64,000 nt of DNA from Streptomyces misionensis (lineage in GTDB: Bacteria > Actinomycetota > Actinomycetes > Streptomycetales > Streptomycetaceae): positions 1 through 64,000 of the forward strand of contig NZ_FNTD01000003.1 of assembly GCF_900104815.1 (NCBI RefSeq), written 5' to 3'. Both the position numbers and the translations under genes were made by a program. The notes beneath the pieces are model-generated. The model made no database searches. It was given only the letters and a program-made list of their open reading frames with translations, and was not told where the DNA came from. Below are positions 49,011 to 57,740 of this stretch, piece after piece; positions within the stretch are counted from its first letter, which is position 1, and every line of letters begins with the position of its first letter.

Positions 49011-50641
49011 GACACCCTCCCGGGGTGGATCAGTTCGTCGGGCATGGCATCGGCGAGCACCGGGGCGAACACCCGGCGCAGCGCCTCTTCGGTCAACTCG
49101 GTTCCGCGGGCGGCCAGATAACCGTCCGGGCGGATCAGCAGCCAGCCGCGGGCGCCGACCCCGAGTCCGGTGCGGAGCGCGCCGCCTGGGTCGGCCAGCG
49201 GCGTGGTGCCGTCCACCGGATCGCCGGCGTCGATGGTGCGTACCGACAGCACGGTGTCGTACCGCAGGGCTGCGGCGGCCGTCTCGGCGCCCTGGTCTCC
49301 GAAGACGAGCAGGGTCCAGCGCACGTCCCGCAGGTGGTCGACGAGTTCCCGCCAGCCGGTGGCGGCGGCCTGCTCCGGGCCGACCTGCGCGACCCGCTCG
49401 CCGGGGCGCGGGCCGCCGGGTAGGGGGGAGCCGTCCGGGACGGTGAGGGGGCTGTCGGGGTAGGCGACGTTCAGCCCGGAGACCCGGCCGAGCGCGGCGC
49501 GCTGCATCTTCACCCGCAGCGGCGGAATGCGCTGGGCGAGTCCGAAGACGACCGGCATGGCGAGCCCGGCGAGCGCGTTCTTGAGCGAGATCAGCTGGGT
49601 GGCGCGCTTGGTGTTGCCGAGCAGCGCCCGCCCGATGGGGACGCGTTCGGTCCCGTAGGAGTCGAGCAGTTCGTCCGCCGCCAGCCCGCGGACCGCGAGC
49701 TGGAGCTTCCACGCCAGGTTGAACGCCTCCTGGATGCCGGTGTTCATGCCCTGGCCGGAGGCGGGACTGTGGACGTGCGCGGCGTCCCCAGCGACGAGGA
49801 CGCGGCCCCGGCGCATGGCCGGGACCATGCGCTGCTGCGCGGTGAACACCGACACCCAGCGCGGGGTGCCGACGCGCACCGGGTGGCCGAGGCCGGCGGT
49901 GAGCTTGCGGGCGAACCTGACGGCGACCGCGTCGCCGTCGCCGTCGTAGGAGACGTCGACGGTGTCGAGCATCCGCCACCGGTTCTTCTCCGGCATCGGC
50001 GCCATCATCAGCGTGCCGCCCTCGGCGCGGATCAGGTAGATGCTGTTCGGCGGCAGCCGTGTCTCGACGGTGGCGTCGGCTATGAGCCAGGTCTCGGTGG
50101 ACTCGCCGACCAGCGGCAGCTGGAGCAGCTTGCGTACGGTGCTGTGGCCGCCGTCGCAGCCGACCAGCCACGGCACCTCGGCGTTCTCCTCGGTGCCGTC
50201 GGCGTGGCGCAGCGTGGCGGTCACCCCGTCCGGCCGCCGGTCGAGCCCGGTAAGCCGCACCCCCCACTCGACCTCGACGCCCAGCTCCGTCAGGGCCTCG
50301 CGCAACACCCGCTCGGTCTCGACCTGCTCGAGGGTGACGGTGAACGGGAAGCGGGTCGGGGTGGCGGTGTAGTCGGCGTCGAGCCGGGCGAGCCTGCGGC
50401 CGTTCTGGTAGACGGTGAAGGCGGTGATGCGGCGCGAGGCGGCGAGCATCCCGCCGAGGACGCCCATCTGGTCGTACGTCTCCAGGGTGCGCGGGTGGAC
50501 CGCGATCGCCCTGCTGGTCACGGCGGGTGCCGTGGCCGCGTCGACCAGGCGCACCCGGACACCCCGCCTGGTGAGCTCGTGGGCGGCGGTCAGCCCGACC
50601 GGGCCCGCGCCGACCACCAGCACCTCGATAGGTTCCGGCAC
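49007..50641 (-). CDS. FAD-dependent polyketide hydroxylase B
   Basis: 544 residues from GTG 50641 (GGAGG about 9 bases upstream). Class A flavoprotein: GAGPVGLTAAHELTRRGVRV, then SRAIAVHPRTLETYDQMGVL, DG motif LVGCDGGHSTVRKLL, GD motif VLVAGDAAHVHSPASGQGMN, and a C-terminal thioredoxin-like domain (residues about 410-540). The length and third domain match aromatic-polyketide hydroxylases such as RdmE, OxyS and MtmOIV. Coupled to the SDR downstream. It may carry out hydroxylation or Baeyer-Villiger cleavage. Confidence 0.92.
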   Translation of the reverse strand: MPEPIEVLVVGAGPVGLTAAHELTRRGVRVRLVDAATAPAVTSRAIAVHPRTLETYDQMGVLGGMLAASRRITAFTVYQNGRRLARLDADYTATPTRFPFTVTLEQVETERVLREALTELGVEVEWGVRLTGLDRRPDGVTATLRHADGTEENAEVPWLVGCDGGHSTVRKLLQLPLVGESTETWLIADATVETRLPPNSIYLIRAEGGTLMMAPMPEKNRWRMLDTVDVSYDGDGDAVAVRFARKLTAGLGHPVRVGTPRWVSVFTAQQRMVPAMRRGRVLVAGDAAHVHSPASGQGMNTGIQEAFNLAWKLQLAVRGLAADELLDSYGTERVPIGRALLGNTKRATQLISLKNALAGLAMPVVFGLAQRIPPLRVKMQRAALGRVSGLNVAYPDSPLTVPDGSPLPGGPRPGERVAQVGPEQAAATGWRELVDHLRDVRWTLLVFGDQGAETAAAALRYDTVLSVRTIDAGDPVDGTTPLADPGGALRTGLGVGARGWLLIRPDGYLAARGTELTEEALRRVFAPVLADAMPDELIHPGRVS

Positions 50642-50701
50642 TTGAAGGAAGCCTCCCTCTGTCTTCTCGGGGTTTCTCGCGGAGGTCCGGGTACGTCCCG
50701 G

Positions 50702-50986
50702 TCAGGCGTGGGCGGGCTCGTACAGGTCGGGGGCCGGCTTCTCGATCACGCCGGCGAGCTGCTGGACCCGGGTGCGGAAGCCCTCGCTCTGCACGGCGCG
50801 GACGTGGTCCTCCGGCTTCTCCCACTCGGCGATCTCCACGAAGACGCCGGGGCGGCGCAGCGAGCGGAGCATCCGGTGGCTGACGTAACCGGGCTGCTGT
50901 CGCATGTAGGCGGTGATCTCGGCGGTGATGCGCTCGAAGTCCTCGACCGAGCCGGTCACCTTGAGTTCGTTGATGAGCGTGGCCAT
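50702..50986 (-). CDS. Antibiotic biosynthesis monooxygenase (ABM) domain protein
   Basis: 94 residues, ATG with CGGAGAA upstream. Ferredoxin-like ABM fold: TLINELKVTGSVEDFERITA, MRQQPGYVSHRMLRSLRRPG, VFVEIAEWEKPEDHVRAVQS. Related to ActVA-Orf6/TcmH-type cofactor-free anthrone oxygenases, although many such small proteins have other roles. It should form dimers and turn an anthrone into a quinone if the family behaviour holds. Confidence 0.85.
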   Translation of the reverse strand: MATLINELKVTGSVEDFERITAEITAYMRQQPGYVSHRMLRSLRRPGVFVEIAEWEKPEDHVRAVQSEGFRTRVQQLAGVIEKPAPDLYEPAHA

Positions 50987-51026
50987 GACGTCGTTCTCCG
51001 TTCTGTGAGACGGGGGTGGGAAGGGA

Positions 51027-52574
51027 TCAGGAGGTGGGCTGGGCGAGCAGGCGGCGCTGGACCTTGCCGCCGGGGCCGCGCGGGACGGCGTCGACCACCG
51101 TCAGGCGCTCGATGCGCTGGAAGGGGGCGAGTCCGGCGTTGACGGCCTGGGCCAGCTCCTCCGCAGCGGTGTGCGCGGCCTCGTCGCGCAGCACCACCAG
51201 GGCGTGGGCCACGGCGCCGCGGAACGGGTCCGGGCGGCCGAAGACCACGCAGTCGCGCACCGCTGGGTGGCGGGCAAGCACCGCCTCGACCTCCGTGGGC
51301 GAGACCAGTTCGTGGTCGCACTTGAAGACGTCGCCGAGCCGGTCGGTGACGTACAGGTAGCCGTCCTCGTCGAGGTGGCCGATGTCGCCGGTGGTGAACC
51401 AGCCGTCCGGGTCGAACGGGCTCGGGTCCGCCCCGTCCCGGTAGCCCGCCATGAGCTGGGGCCCGCGGATCTGGATCTCGCCGCGCTCCCCGGCCCCGAG
51501 GACGCGCTGGGTCACCACGTCCACCACCCGGCACTCGGTGCCCGCCACCGGCGGCCCGCAGGAGCCGGGGCGGGGCCGGGCGGGCAGGTCGAGCGTGACC
51601 GTGGGGGACGCCTCCGCGAGCCCGTACCCCTGCACCACGGGAAAACCGAAGTGCGCGGCGAGGGCCCGGGCCGGGGCAGCGGGCAGCGCCGATCCGCCGC
51701 AGAAGATGCCGCGTACGGTACGGGGCTTCAGCCCGGGCAGCCGCGGGTCGGCCGCCAGCCGGGCCAGCCGCACGGGGATGCTGAACCAGTGGGTGGCGCC
51801 GTGGGCGTCGGCGAGCGCGACCGCCTGCTCCGGGTCCTCAGCGGGACACAGCACCTGGGTGGCCCCGGCCCACACCGCCGAGTTGAGGTGCATGAGGTGG
51901 AAGAGCGGGAGCTGGTTGAGCGTGACCGAGGTGTCGTCCAGCCCCTGTGCCTGGGCGGTCTGGGCTGCGTTGGCGGTCAGCCCGCGGTGGGTGAGCCGAA
52001 CGGCTCTGGGCGCGCCTGTCGTTCCGCTGGTGAAGTGCAGGCATGCGGTGGCGTCGAGGGCGGCGGACGCGTCGGCCGGCGCCGCGGGGGGCGTGGCGGC
52101 CGGCGCCGCGGCGAACAACGCCTCCGGGGCGGGCAGGGCGTCCAGCAGGACGACGGTGCGGAGCTCCGGGAGCTTCGCGCGCAGCGGCGCCAGCCGCTCG
52201 GCCATCTCACGGGTGAGGAAGGCGATCCGGGCGCCGGAGGCGGCCAGCACGTGGGCCAGTGCCTCGCCGCGCACCAAGGGGTTGAGCGTGACCACCGCGC
52301 GGCTGGCCCGCGCGGCCCCGTAGTACAGCTCGGCGAAGACCGGGTCGAGCACGGTCGCCACACCCACCGCACCGTCGGCGGGGGTCGCCGCCAGCGCCGC
52401 CGCCCAGCGGCCAGCCTGTTCGTCCAGCTCGGCGAAGGTGAGCGAGCGCTCGCCGAGGCGCAGCGCGACACGGTCGGGCCAGCGCCGGGCCGCCCGGCCC
52501 GGCAGGTCCCCGAGAGAAAGCTGTGGCAGCTGGAGGGGGGCCCGCCAGCGGTCCCCGGTGGTGACGTCAGGCAC
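51027..52574 (-). CDS. Acyl-CoA ligase-like protein
   Basis: 515 residues, GTG start overlapping the aromatase/cyclase stop by 8 bases. ANL fold: LHFTSGTTGAPRAVRLTHRG, YGLAEASPTVTLDLPARPRP, TGDIGHLDEDGYLYVTDRLG and catalytic Lys in GPGGKVQRRLLA. MtmL/CmmL/SsfL2-type ligases sit in many aromatic polyketide clusters; their exact role (starter supply or editing) is often unclear. It is not paired with the ACP/KASIII set, so its substrate differs from that of the ligase at 35868. Confidence 0.85.
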   Translation of the reverse strand: MPDVTTGDRWRAPLQLPQLSLGDLPGRAARRWPDRVALRLGERSLTFAELDEQAGRWAAALAATPADGAVGVATVLDPVFAELYYGAARASRAVVTLNPLVRGEALAHVLAASGARIAFLTREMAERLAPLRAKLPELRTVVLLDALPAPEALFAAAPAATPPAAPADASAALDATACLHFTSGTTGAPRAVRLTHRGLTANAAQTAQAQGLDDTSVTLNQLPLFHLMHLNSAVWAGATQVLCPAEDPEQAVALADAHGATHWFSIPVRLARLAADPRLPGLKPRTVRGIFCGGSALPAAPARALAAHFGFPVVQGYGLAEASPTVTLDLPARPRPGSCGPPVAGTECRVVDVVTQRVLGAGERGEIQIRGPQLMAGYRDGADPSPFDPDGWFTTGDIGHLDEDGYLYVTDRLGDVFKCDHELVSPTEVEAVLARHPAVRDCVVFGRPDPFRGAVAHALVVLRDEAAHTAAEELAQAVNAGLAPFQRIERLTVVDAVPRGPGGKVQRRLLAQPTS

Positions 52575-53541
52575 GGCCGGGCTCCCGGGCGGCTCGCTCG
52601 GCCCGTTCCTCGGCGTACTCCTTCGCGAAGCGCAGGTTGCTCACGCTGTTGGCGCTGAGCACCTTGCGCAGGTAGCGGCGGGCGTCCTGGACGGTGGCAC
52701 CGGGGGCGAGCAGGTGCAGGTTCGCCGGGTTGATGGTGGCGGTGTGCCGGGCGCCGGCGATGACGCCCTCGGGGGTGGGGGTGAACAGCCAGTGCCCGGT
52801 GTGCGCGGTGAGCAGCGGCGCGAGGCGGATCTGCTTGTAGACGATCTTGCCGGGCATGCAGACGCGCACCGACCGGGTGGTGTGGGCGCGGCCGTCCGGG
52901 GTGACGGTGTCCATGTCGAAGAACTGGATGCCCGGCTCCGGCTCGGTGACGTCGATCCCGGTGACGTGCGGGAAGCGGTCCGGCCACTCCTCGGCACGAT
53001 GGAGCAGTTCGTAGGCGTCCTCGACGCTGCCCGCGATGAACAGCGGGTCCTCGAAGGAGATGATGAGCTGCTCCAGCTCCGCGCGGTGCTCGGCGGCGTG
53101 GGCGAGCTCCTTCAGCTGCGCCCCGCTGTGTTCGGCGACGCCCGCGGCGAACGCCTCGACCTCGGCCGGGTCCGCGCTCTCGGCCGGGCGGAAGTGGTGG
53201 CGTACGGTCAGCACGCTGTCGCCCTCAGGGCGTTCGGTCACCTCCCAGGTGCCGCCGGACTCCACCGCCGGGCCCGCGGGCGGGTCGTTGCGGAACGAGA
53301 TGGTCCGCGCCGCGCGGTTCAGCGTGCGGTACGAGGTCCAGGTGGCTACCCGGTCCGTGCCGCGCACGGCCCAGATCCGCACCTCGTCGGCGTCGTCGCA
53401 GCGCTCGGTGCGCTCGACGTGAGCCACCGCGGTGAGGAGCTGCGGCCAGCGGGTCACGTCGGTGACGAGGTCGAAGACGTCGTGCGCGGGTGCATCCACC
53501 ACGACGCTGCGCTCGACGACTTGATCTTCCGGCTTCGACAC
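52567..53541 (-). CDS. Di-domain aromatase/cyclase
   Basis: 324 residues from GTG 53541 (GGAAGGA 7 bases upstream; an earlier ATG-like start at 53592 lacks a site). Two START/Bet v1-like domains in tandem: ERSVVVDAPAHDVFDLVTDV...TSYRTLNRAARTISF and EDPLFIAGSVEDAYELLHRA...TRSVRVCMPGKIVYKQIRLA. This duplicated form (ActVII/OxyK/GrhT-type) closes and aromatises the first ring of the reduced nascent polyketide. It is the first gene of the core-tailoring operon and the strongest proof of type II PKS chemistry in the window. Confidence 0.92.
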   Translation of the reverse strand: MSKPEDQVVERSVVVDAPAHDVFDLVTDVTRWPQLLTAVAHVERTERCDDADEVRIWAVRGTDRVATWTSYRTLNRAARTISFRNDPPAGPAVESGGTWEVTERPEGDSVLTVRHHFRPAESADPAEVEAFAAGVAEHSGAQLKELAHAAEHRAELEQLIISFEDPLFIAGSVEDAYELLHRAEEWPDRFPHVTGIDVTEPEPGIQFFDMDTVTPDGRAHTTRSVRVCMPGKIVYKQIRLAPLLTAHTGHWLFTPTPEGVIAGARHTATINPANLHLLAPGATVQDARRYLRKVLSANSVSNLRFAKEYAEERAERAAREPGRA

Positions 53542-53717
53542 GGCCAGTCCTTCCGACGATGCGTTGATGAGGTGGCTGAGGTGGCTCGCCACCGCGTGGC
53601 ACGCTCGCAGCGCGGTCTTGGAGGTCGCTGGAGAAGCGGTCGACCGCGGGCCCGGCCGGTGACCGCGTAGCCCGGTCGTCGACCGGGCCTCGAGGGGGGA
53701 CCGGCAGCCTGGCCGGC

Positions 53718-54689
53718 ATGGAGATCAGGAAGCTGGGCGCTGCGGGCCCGCTCTGCTCGGCCGTCGGACTGGGCTGTCTGGGCCTGACGGGCGGGTACGG
53801 CCGGGTCGACGCGGACGCCGCCGTGGACGTGGTGCGGGCCGCGCTCGACCGGGGCGTGACACTGCTGGACACCGCCGACTTCTACGGCGGCGGCAGCGTG
53901 GAGGAGCTGCTGGGCCGCGCACTGGCTGGGCGGCGCGAACAGGCCGTGATCGCGACCCGCGGCGGCGCGGTCTTCGCCGGCTCGCGGCGGCCCACCGCCT
54001 TCGACGGTTCCCCCGCCTTCCTGCGGCGGGCCTGCGAGGCGTCGCTGCGGCGGCTGGGCACCGACCACATCGACCTCTACCACCTGGCACGGGTGGACCC
54101 GAAGGTGCCGGTGGAGGAGAGTGTGGGCGGGCTCGCGGAACTCGTCGCCGAGGGCAAGATCCGCCACATCGGCCTGTCGGAGGCGCCGGCGGACGTACTG
54201 CGCCGGGCGCACGCCGTCCACCCCGTCGCCGCGGTCGCCGCCGAGTACTCGCTGTGGTCGCGGGACGTGGAGGACGCCGTGCTGCCGGTCGCCCGCGAGC
54301 TGGGCATCGGCCTGGTGGCGTGCAGCCCGCTCGGCCGTGGGTTCCTCGCCGGGGCGGTGGGTGCGAACGGCCCGGCCGAGGGGGACTACCGGCGCAACCA
54401 TCCGCGGTTCGCCCCGGAGAACCTCGCCCGCAACCGCGTCCTTCTCGGCGAGGCGGCCCGGATCGCCGAGGAGACCGGCGTCCCGCTCGGGCGGCTCGCG
54501 CTCGCCTGGGTGCTGACGCGGGGCGAGGACATCGTGCCGATTCCCGGCACCGTGCGCCGCGAGCACCTGCTGGAGAACATCGCCGCCGCCGCGGAGCGGT
54601 TGAGCGCCGCCGACGCGGCACGGCTCGCCGACTGCTTCCCCGCGGACGCGGTCGCGGGATCCCGCCTGCCCGGAGATCCCCCGCGCTGA
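53718..54689 (+). CDS. Aldo/keto reductase-like sugar enzyme with altered tetrad
   Basis: 323 residues. AKR barrel: LDTADFYGGGSVEELLG with Asp51 and Tyr56 of the catalytic tetrad. The position of the catalytic Lys reads Arg81 (VIATRGG), and that of the His reads Ala124 (DLYHLARVDP, with a His two residues earlier). The rest is typical of the AKR12/TylCII/EryBII deoxysugar group (GKIRHIGLSEAPADVLRRAH, EYSLWSRDVEDAV, PLGRGFLAG), which reduce NDP-4-keto-2,3-enol sugars at C3. Divergent from the aromatase/cyclase gene. Confidence 0.85.
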   Translation: MEIRKLGAAGPLCSAVGLGCLGLTGGYGRVDADAAVDVVRAALDRGVTLLDTADFYGGGSVEELLGRALAGRREQAVIATRGGAVFAGSRRPTAFDGSPAFLRRACEASLRRLGTDHIDLYHLARVDPKVPVEESVGGLAELVAEGKIRHIGLSEAPADVLRRAHAVHPVAAVAAEYSLWSRDVEDAVLPVARELGIGLVACSPLGRGFLAGAVGANGPAEGDYRRNHPRFAPENLARNRVLLGEAARIAEETGVPLGRLALAWVLTRGEDIVPIPGTVRREHLLENIAAAAERLSAADAARLADCFPADAVAGSRLPGDPPR

Positions 54690-54817
54690 GGGGTGTCGCC
54701 CGGTATCCGCCCGCTGCTTGACCGGAGCCGCGCATTCCATCAGTGGTCGACCGGAGTTCGAGACCGCGCACCCATGATCGGAGCCCGCGGCCGACGCACG
54801 GAAAGGCCCTGAACGCA

Positions 54818-55849
54818 ATGAAGTACAACGCGGTGTTCATCGCCGGTCATGGGCGGTGGCTCCCGCCCGCCCTCACCGTCGCCGAAGCGGCCGAGCGCGA
54901 TCTGTGCCGTCCGCAGGACCTGGCGGCGACGGGGTATCTCGCCGCGACCGTCTCCGCGGGAGACTCCGCACCGGAGATGGCCGCGCGCGCCGCCCGGCAG
55001 GCGCTCGAGCGCTCGGCGCTCGATCCCGGGCAGGTGAGTGTCCTTCTGTACGCCAACGTCTACTACCAGGGCCACGACCTGTGGGCGCCCGCCTCGTACG
55101 TGCAGCGCGAGGGGCTGGGCAACCGGTGCCCGGCGGTGGAGATCCGGCAGCTGTCCAACGGGGGCATGGCCGCGCTGGAGTTGGCCGCCGCGCACCTGAC
55201 GGCGGCGCCGGGCGACGCGGCGGCGCTCACCGTGGCCGCCGACCGGTTCTGCCTGCCCGGCTTCGACCGGTGGTTCAGCGACCCGGGCACGGTCTACGGC
55301 GACGGCGCCGCGGCCCTCGTGCTCTCCAACCGGGACGGCTGGGGCCGCCTGCTGAGCCTGGCGACCGTCTCCGACCCGGAGCTGGAGGCGATGCACCGGG
55401 GCGACGACCCGTTCGGTCCGGCGCCGTTCACGGTACGGCGCCCGATCGACATGAAGGCGTGCCAGAAGGGCTTCCGTGCCACCGCGAGCATGTCCGCGAC
55501 GGTGGCCCGCACCGCCGCGGGGCAGCGAGCGGCACTCACCCGGGCCCTCGACGAGGCCGGCACCGACCTGGCGACCATCGACTGGTACGTCCTCCCCCAC
55601 TTCGGCCGGCGCCGGCTCGACGCCTCCTACACCGCCCCGCTGAGCATCCCCGAGGAGCGCACGCTCTGGTCGTGGTTCCGCGGCGTCGGCCACCTCGGCG
55701 CCGCCGACCAGTTCGCGAGCCTGGGACACCTGGCGGACACCCATGCCCTGCGCCCCGGCCAGCGGGTGCTGGTCATGGGCGTGGGCGCCGGGTTCACCTG
55801 GTCCTCGGCGGTGGTCGAGGTGGTGCGGCCACCCGCCCGGCCCGTCTGA
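54818..55849 (+). CDS. KASIII-like protein, Ser-His-Asp variant
   Basis: 343 residues from ATG 54818. Same fold as the other two KASIII-like proteins, but the nucleophile position reads Ser113 (IRQLSNGG). His261 (VLPHFG) and Asp297 (GHLGAAD) complete a Ser-His-Asp triad. A serine in place of Cys is the feature of DpsC, the starter-selecting KASIII homologue of doxorubicin biosynthesis. It may set an unusual starter unit or act as an O-acyltransferase. It has no adjacent ACP gene. Confidence 0.85.
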   Translation: MKYNAVFIAGHGRWLPPALTVAEAAERDLCRPQDLAATGYLAATVSAGDSAPEMAARAARQALERSALDPGQVSVLLYANVYYQGHDLWAPASYVQREGLGNRCPAVEIRQLSNGGMAALELAAAHLTAAPGDAAALTVAADRFCLPGFDRWFSDPGTVYGDGAAALVLSNRDGWGRLLSLATVSDPELEAMHRGDDPFGPAPFTVRRPIDMKACQKGFRATASMSATVARTAAGQRAALTRALDEAGTDLATIDWYVLPHFGRRRLDASYTAPLSIPEERTLWSWFRGVGHLGAADQFASLGHLADTHALRPGQRVLVMGVGAGFTWSSAVVEVVRPPARPV

Positions 55850-55927
55850 CCGTCCCGCCGTGCCCCGGCCCCCCTCCCGACCCCCGTCTCCTGCCGACCT
55901 CTCCTGCCGAAGGGACACCTGACCCGT

Positions 55928-56914
55928 ATGGGAACCACCACCAAGCGGCCGGCCGCGCCGCCCGCCCCCGCGATCGCCTTGGAGGGCGTCTCCAAGCGCT
56001 ACGGCGACGTCCGCGCCGTCGACGACCTCACCGTCACCGTCGAGCCCGGCCAGACGGTCGGCCTGCTCGGGCCCAACGGCGCCGGCAAGTCGACCACGCT
56101 GGACATCCTGCTGGGCCTGGTCCGCCCCGACTCCGGCCAGGTGCGGCTGTTCGGGCAGCGGCCGGCCGATGCCATTAGGGCCGGGCTGGTCGGCGCGATG
56201 CTCCAGACCGGCGGGCTCATGCCCGAGGTGAAGGTGCGGGACCTGATCCGGCTGGTGCACCGGCTCGCCCAGCACCCGCTGCCGGTCAAGACCATCATGA
56301 GCCAGGCCGGCATCGAGGACATCGCCGGACACCGGGTCGACAAGCTCTCCGGCGGTCAGCGGCAGCGCATCCGCTTCGCCCTCGCCATCGTCGAGGACCC
56401 CGACCTGGTCGTGCTCGACGAGCCCACCGCGGGGATGGACGTGGCCACCCGCAACCAGTTCTGGGAGACGATGCGGGCCCAGACCCGGGCCGGGCGGACC
56501 CTGCTGTTCGCCACCCACTACATGGAGGAGGCGGACAATGCCGCTGACCGCATCCTCGTGATGCACCAGGGGCGGCTGCTCGCCGACACCACCCCCGCCG
56601 CCATGAAGGCCCGCACCGGTCTGCGCCGCATGAGCTTCACCTGCCCGGGCGCCGACGTCGGGCAGTTGCGCGGACTGCCGGGCGTGGTCGACGCGCAGGC
56701 GCACGGCGACACGGCGGTGCTGCACAGCGCGGACTCCGACGCCACGGTGGAGGCCATGGTGCTCGGTGGGCCCCGCCCGCGCGACCTGGAGATCACCGGC
56801 CTCGGGCTGGAGCAGGCCTATCTGAGCATCACCCAGGATCCGGGCGGCGAGCGGTCCGGCTCCGACCCCCAGCCCCTTGGCTCCCTCGTCACGAACAAGG
56901 AGACGACCCGTTGA
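55928..56914 (+). CDS. ABC exporter ATPase 2
   Basis: 328 residues. Walker A LLGPNGAGKSTT at about 47-57, signature LSGGQRQRIRFA, Walker B LVVLDEPTAGMDVATR, and the switch His in LFATHYMEEADNAADR. It resembles NatA/DrrA-type ATPases with a short C-terminal regulatory piece. Coupled to the permease below; the second exporter system of the cluster. Confidence 0.9.
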   Translation: MGTTTKRPAAPPAPAIALEGVSKRYGDVRAVDDLTVTVEPGQTVGLLGPNGAGKSTTLDILLGLVRPDSGQVRLFGQRPADAIRAGLVGAMLQTGGLMPEVKVRDLIRLVHRLAQHPLPVKTIMSQAGIEDIAGHRVDKLSGGQRQRIRFALAIVEDPDLVVLDEPTAGMDVATRNQFWETMRAQTRAGRTLLFATHYMEEADNAADRILVMHQGRLLADTTPAAMKARTGLRRMSFTCPGADVGQLRGLPGVVDAQAHGDTAVLHSADSDATVEAMVLGGPRPRDLEITGLGLEQAYLSITQDPGGERSGSDPQPLGSLVTNKETTR

Positions 56915-57639
56915 GCGTCCTGCTGGAACTGGAGATCAAGCGCGCCTTCCGGGACTGGCGCTTCATCGTCTTCACCATCGGCATGCCCATGATGATCTAC
57001 CTGTCGAGCGCCCGCAACAAGACGGCGACGCTCGGCGGCACCTCGGCGGCCAAGTACCTGCTGGTGTCGATGGCCGTCTTCAGCGCGATCGGCGCCGCCC
57101 TCAACGCCGGCGGCCCGCGCATCGCCGCCGAGCGGGAGATCGGCTGGACCCGGCAGCTGCGGCTCACCTCGATGTCGAGCGGCAAGTACATCGCGGCCAA
57201 GGTGCTCACCGGCGCGACGGTGAGCCTCACCGCCACCGTCGCCATCTTCGCCTTCGGCGGGTTCTTCAACGGGGTGCGGATGTCGGGCCCGTCCTGGGTG
57301 GGCGCCACGCTCGCCGTATGGTTCGGCAGCCTGGTCTTCTGCTCGCTGAGCGTGCTGCTCGGCTACATGTTCACCTCCACCTCGATCACCGTCGGCCTGA
57401 TGGTGGTGAACCTGGGCTTCTCGATGGCGGGAGGGCTGTTCTGGCCGGTCGAGACCTTCCCGTCGTGGCTGCGGGTGGTGGCGAAGCTGACCCCCACCTA
57501 CCACCTCGCGCAGCTCGGCCACTACGCGCAGCGCGGCGAATGGCCCTCCGTGGTCGACCTCGTCGTCCTCGGCGGCTATCTGGCGCTGTTCTCGGCGCTG
57601 GCGGCCTGGCTCTACCGGCGCGACGAGATCCGCGTCTGA
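56911..57639 (+). CDS. ABC exporter permease 2
   Basis: 242 residues, TTG start overlapping the ATPase stop, with AAGGAG upstream. ABC-2 type with six hydrophobic segments (MPMMIYLSSARNK after the first, YLLVSMAVFSAIGAALNAGG, LTATVAIFAFGGFFNGVRMS, GLMVVNLGFSMAGGLFWPVE). The GGLFWPVETFPSWLR loop is typical. It differs from permease 1 in length and sequence, so the pairs are not recent duplicates. Confidence 0.9.
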   Translation: MSVLLELEIKRAFRDWRFIVFTIGMPMMIYLSSARNKTATLGGTSAAKYLLVSMAVFSAIGAALNAGGPRIAAEREIGWTRQLRLTSMSSGKYIAAKVLTGATVSLTATVAIFAFGGFFNGVRMSGPSWVGATLAVWFGSLVFCSLSVLLGYMFTSTSITVGLMVVNLGFSMAGGLFWPVETFPSWLRVVAKLTPTYHLAQLGHYAQRGEWPSVVDLVVLGGYLALFSALAAWLYRRDEIRV

Positions 57640-57673
57640 CCGGCGCCGGAGTGTCTCCGGCCGCCCCGTACGA

Positions 57674-57704
57674 ACGGCCCGCCCGGATGATCCGGGCGGG
57701 CCGT
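57674..57704. terminator. Bidirectional terminator
   Basis: Near-continuous 15-bp stem (57674-57688 with 57690-57704) around one G, between the convergent permease 2 and glycosyltransferase 4. Confidence 0.85.
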
Positions 57705-57740
57705 CGGCGTGCGCGCGTACCGCGACCCGAGGCGCAGGGC

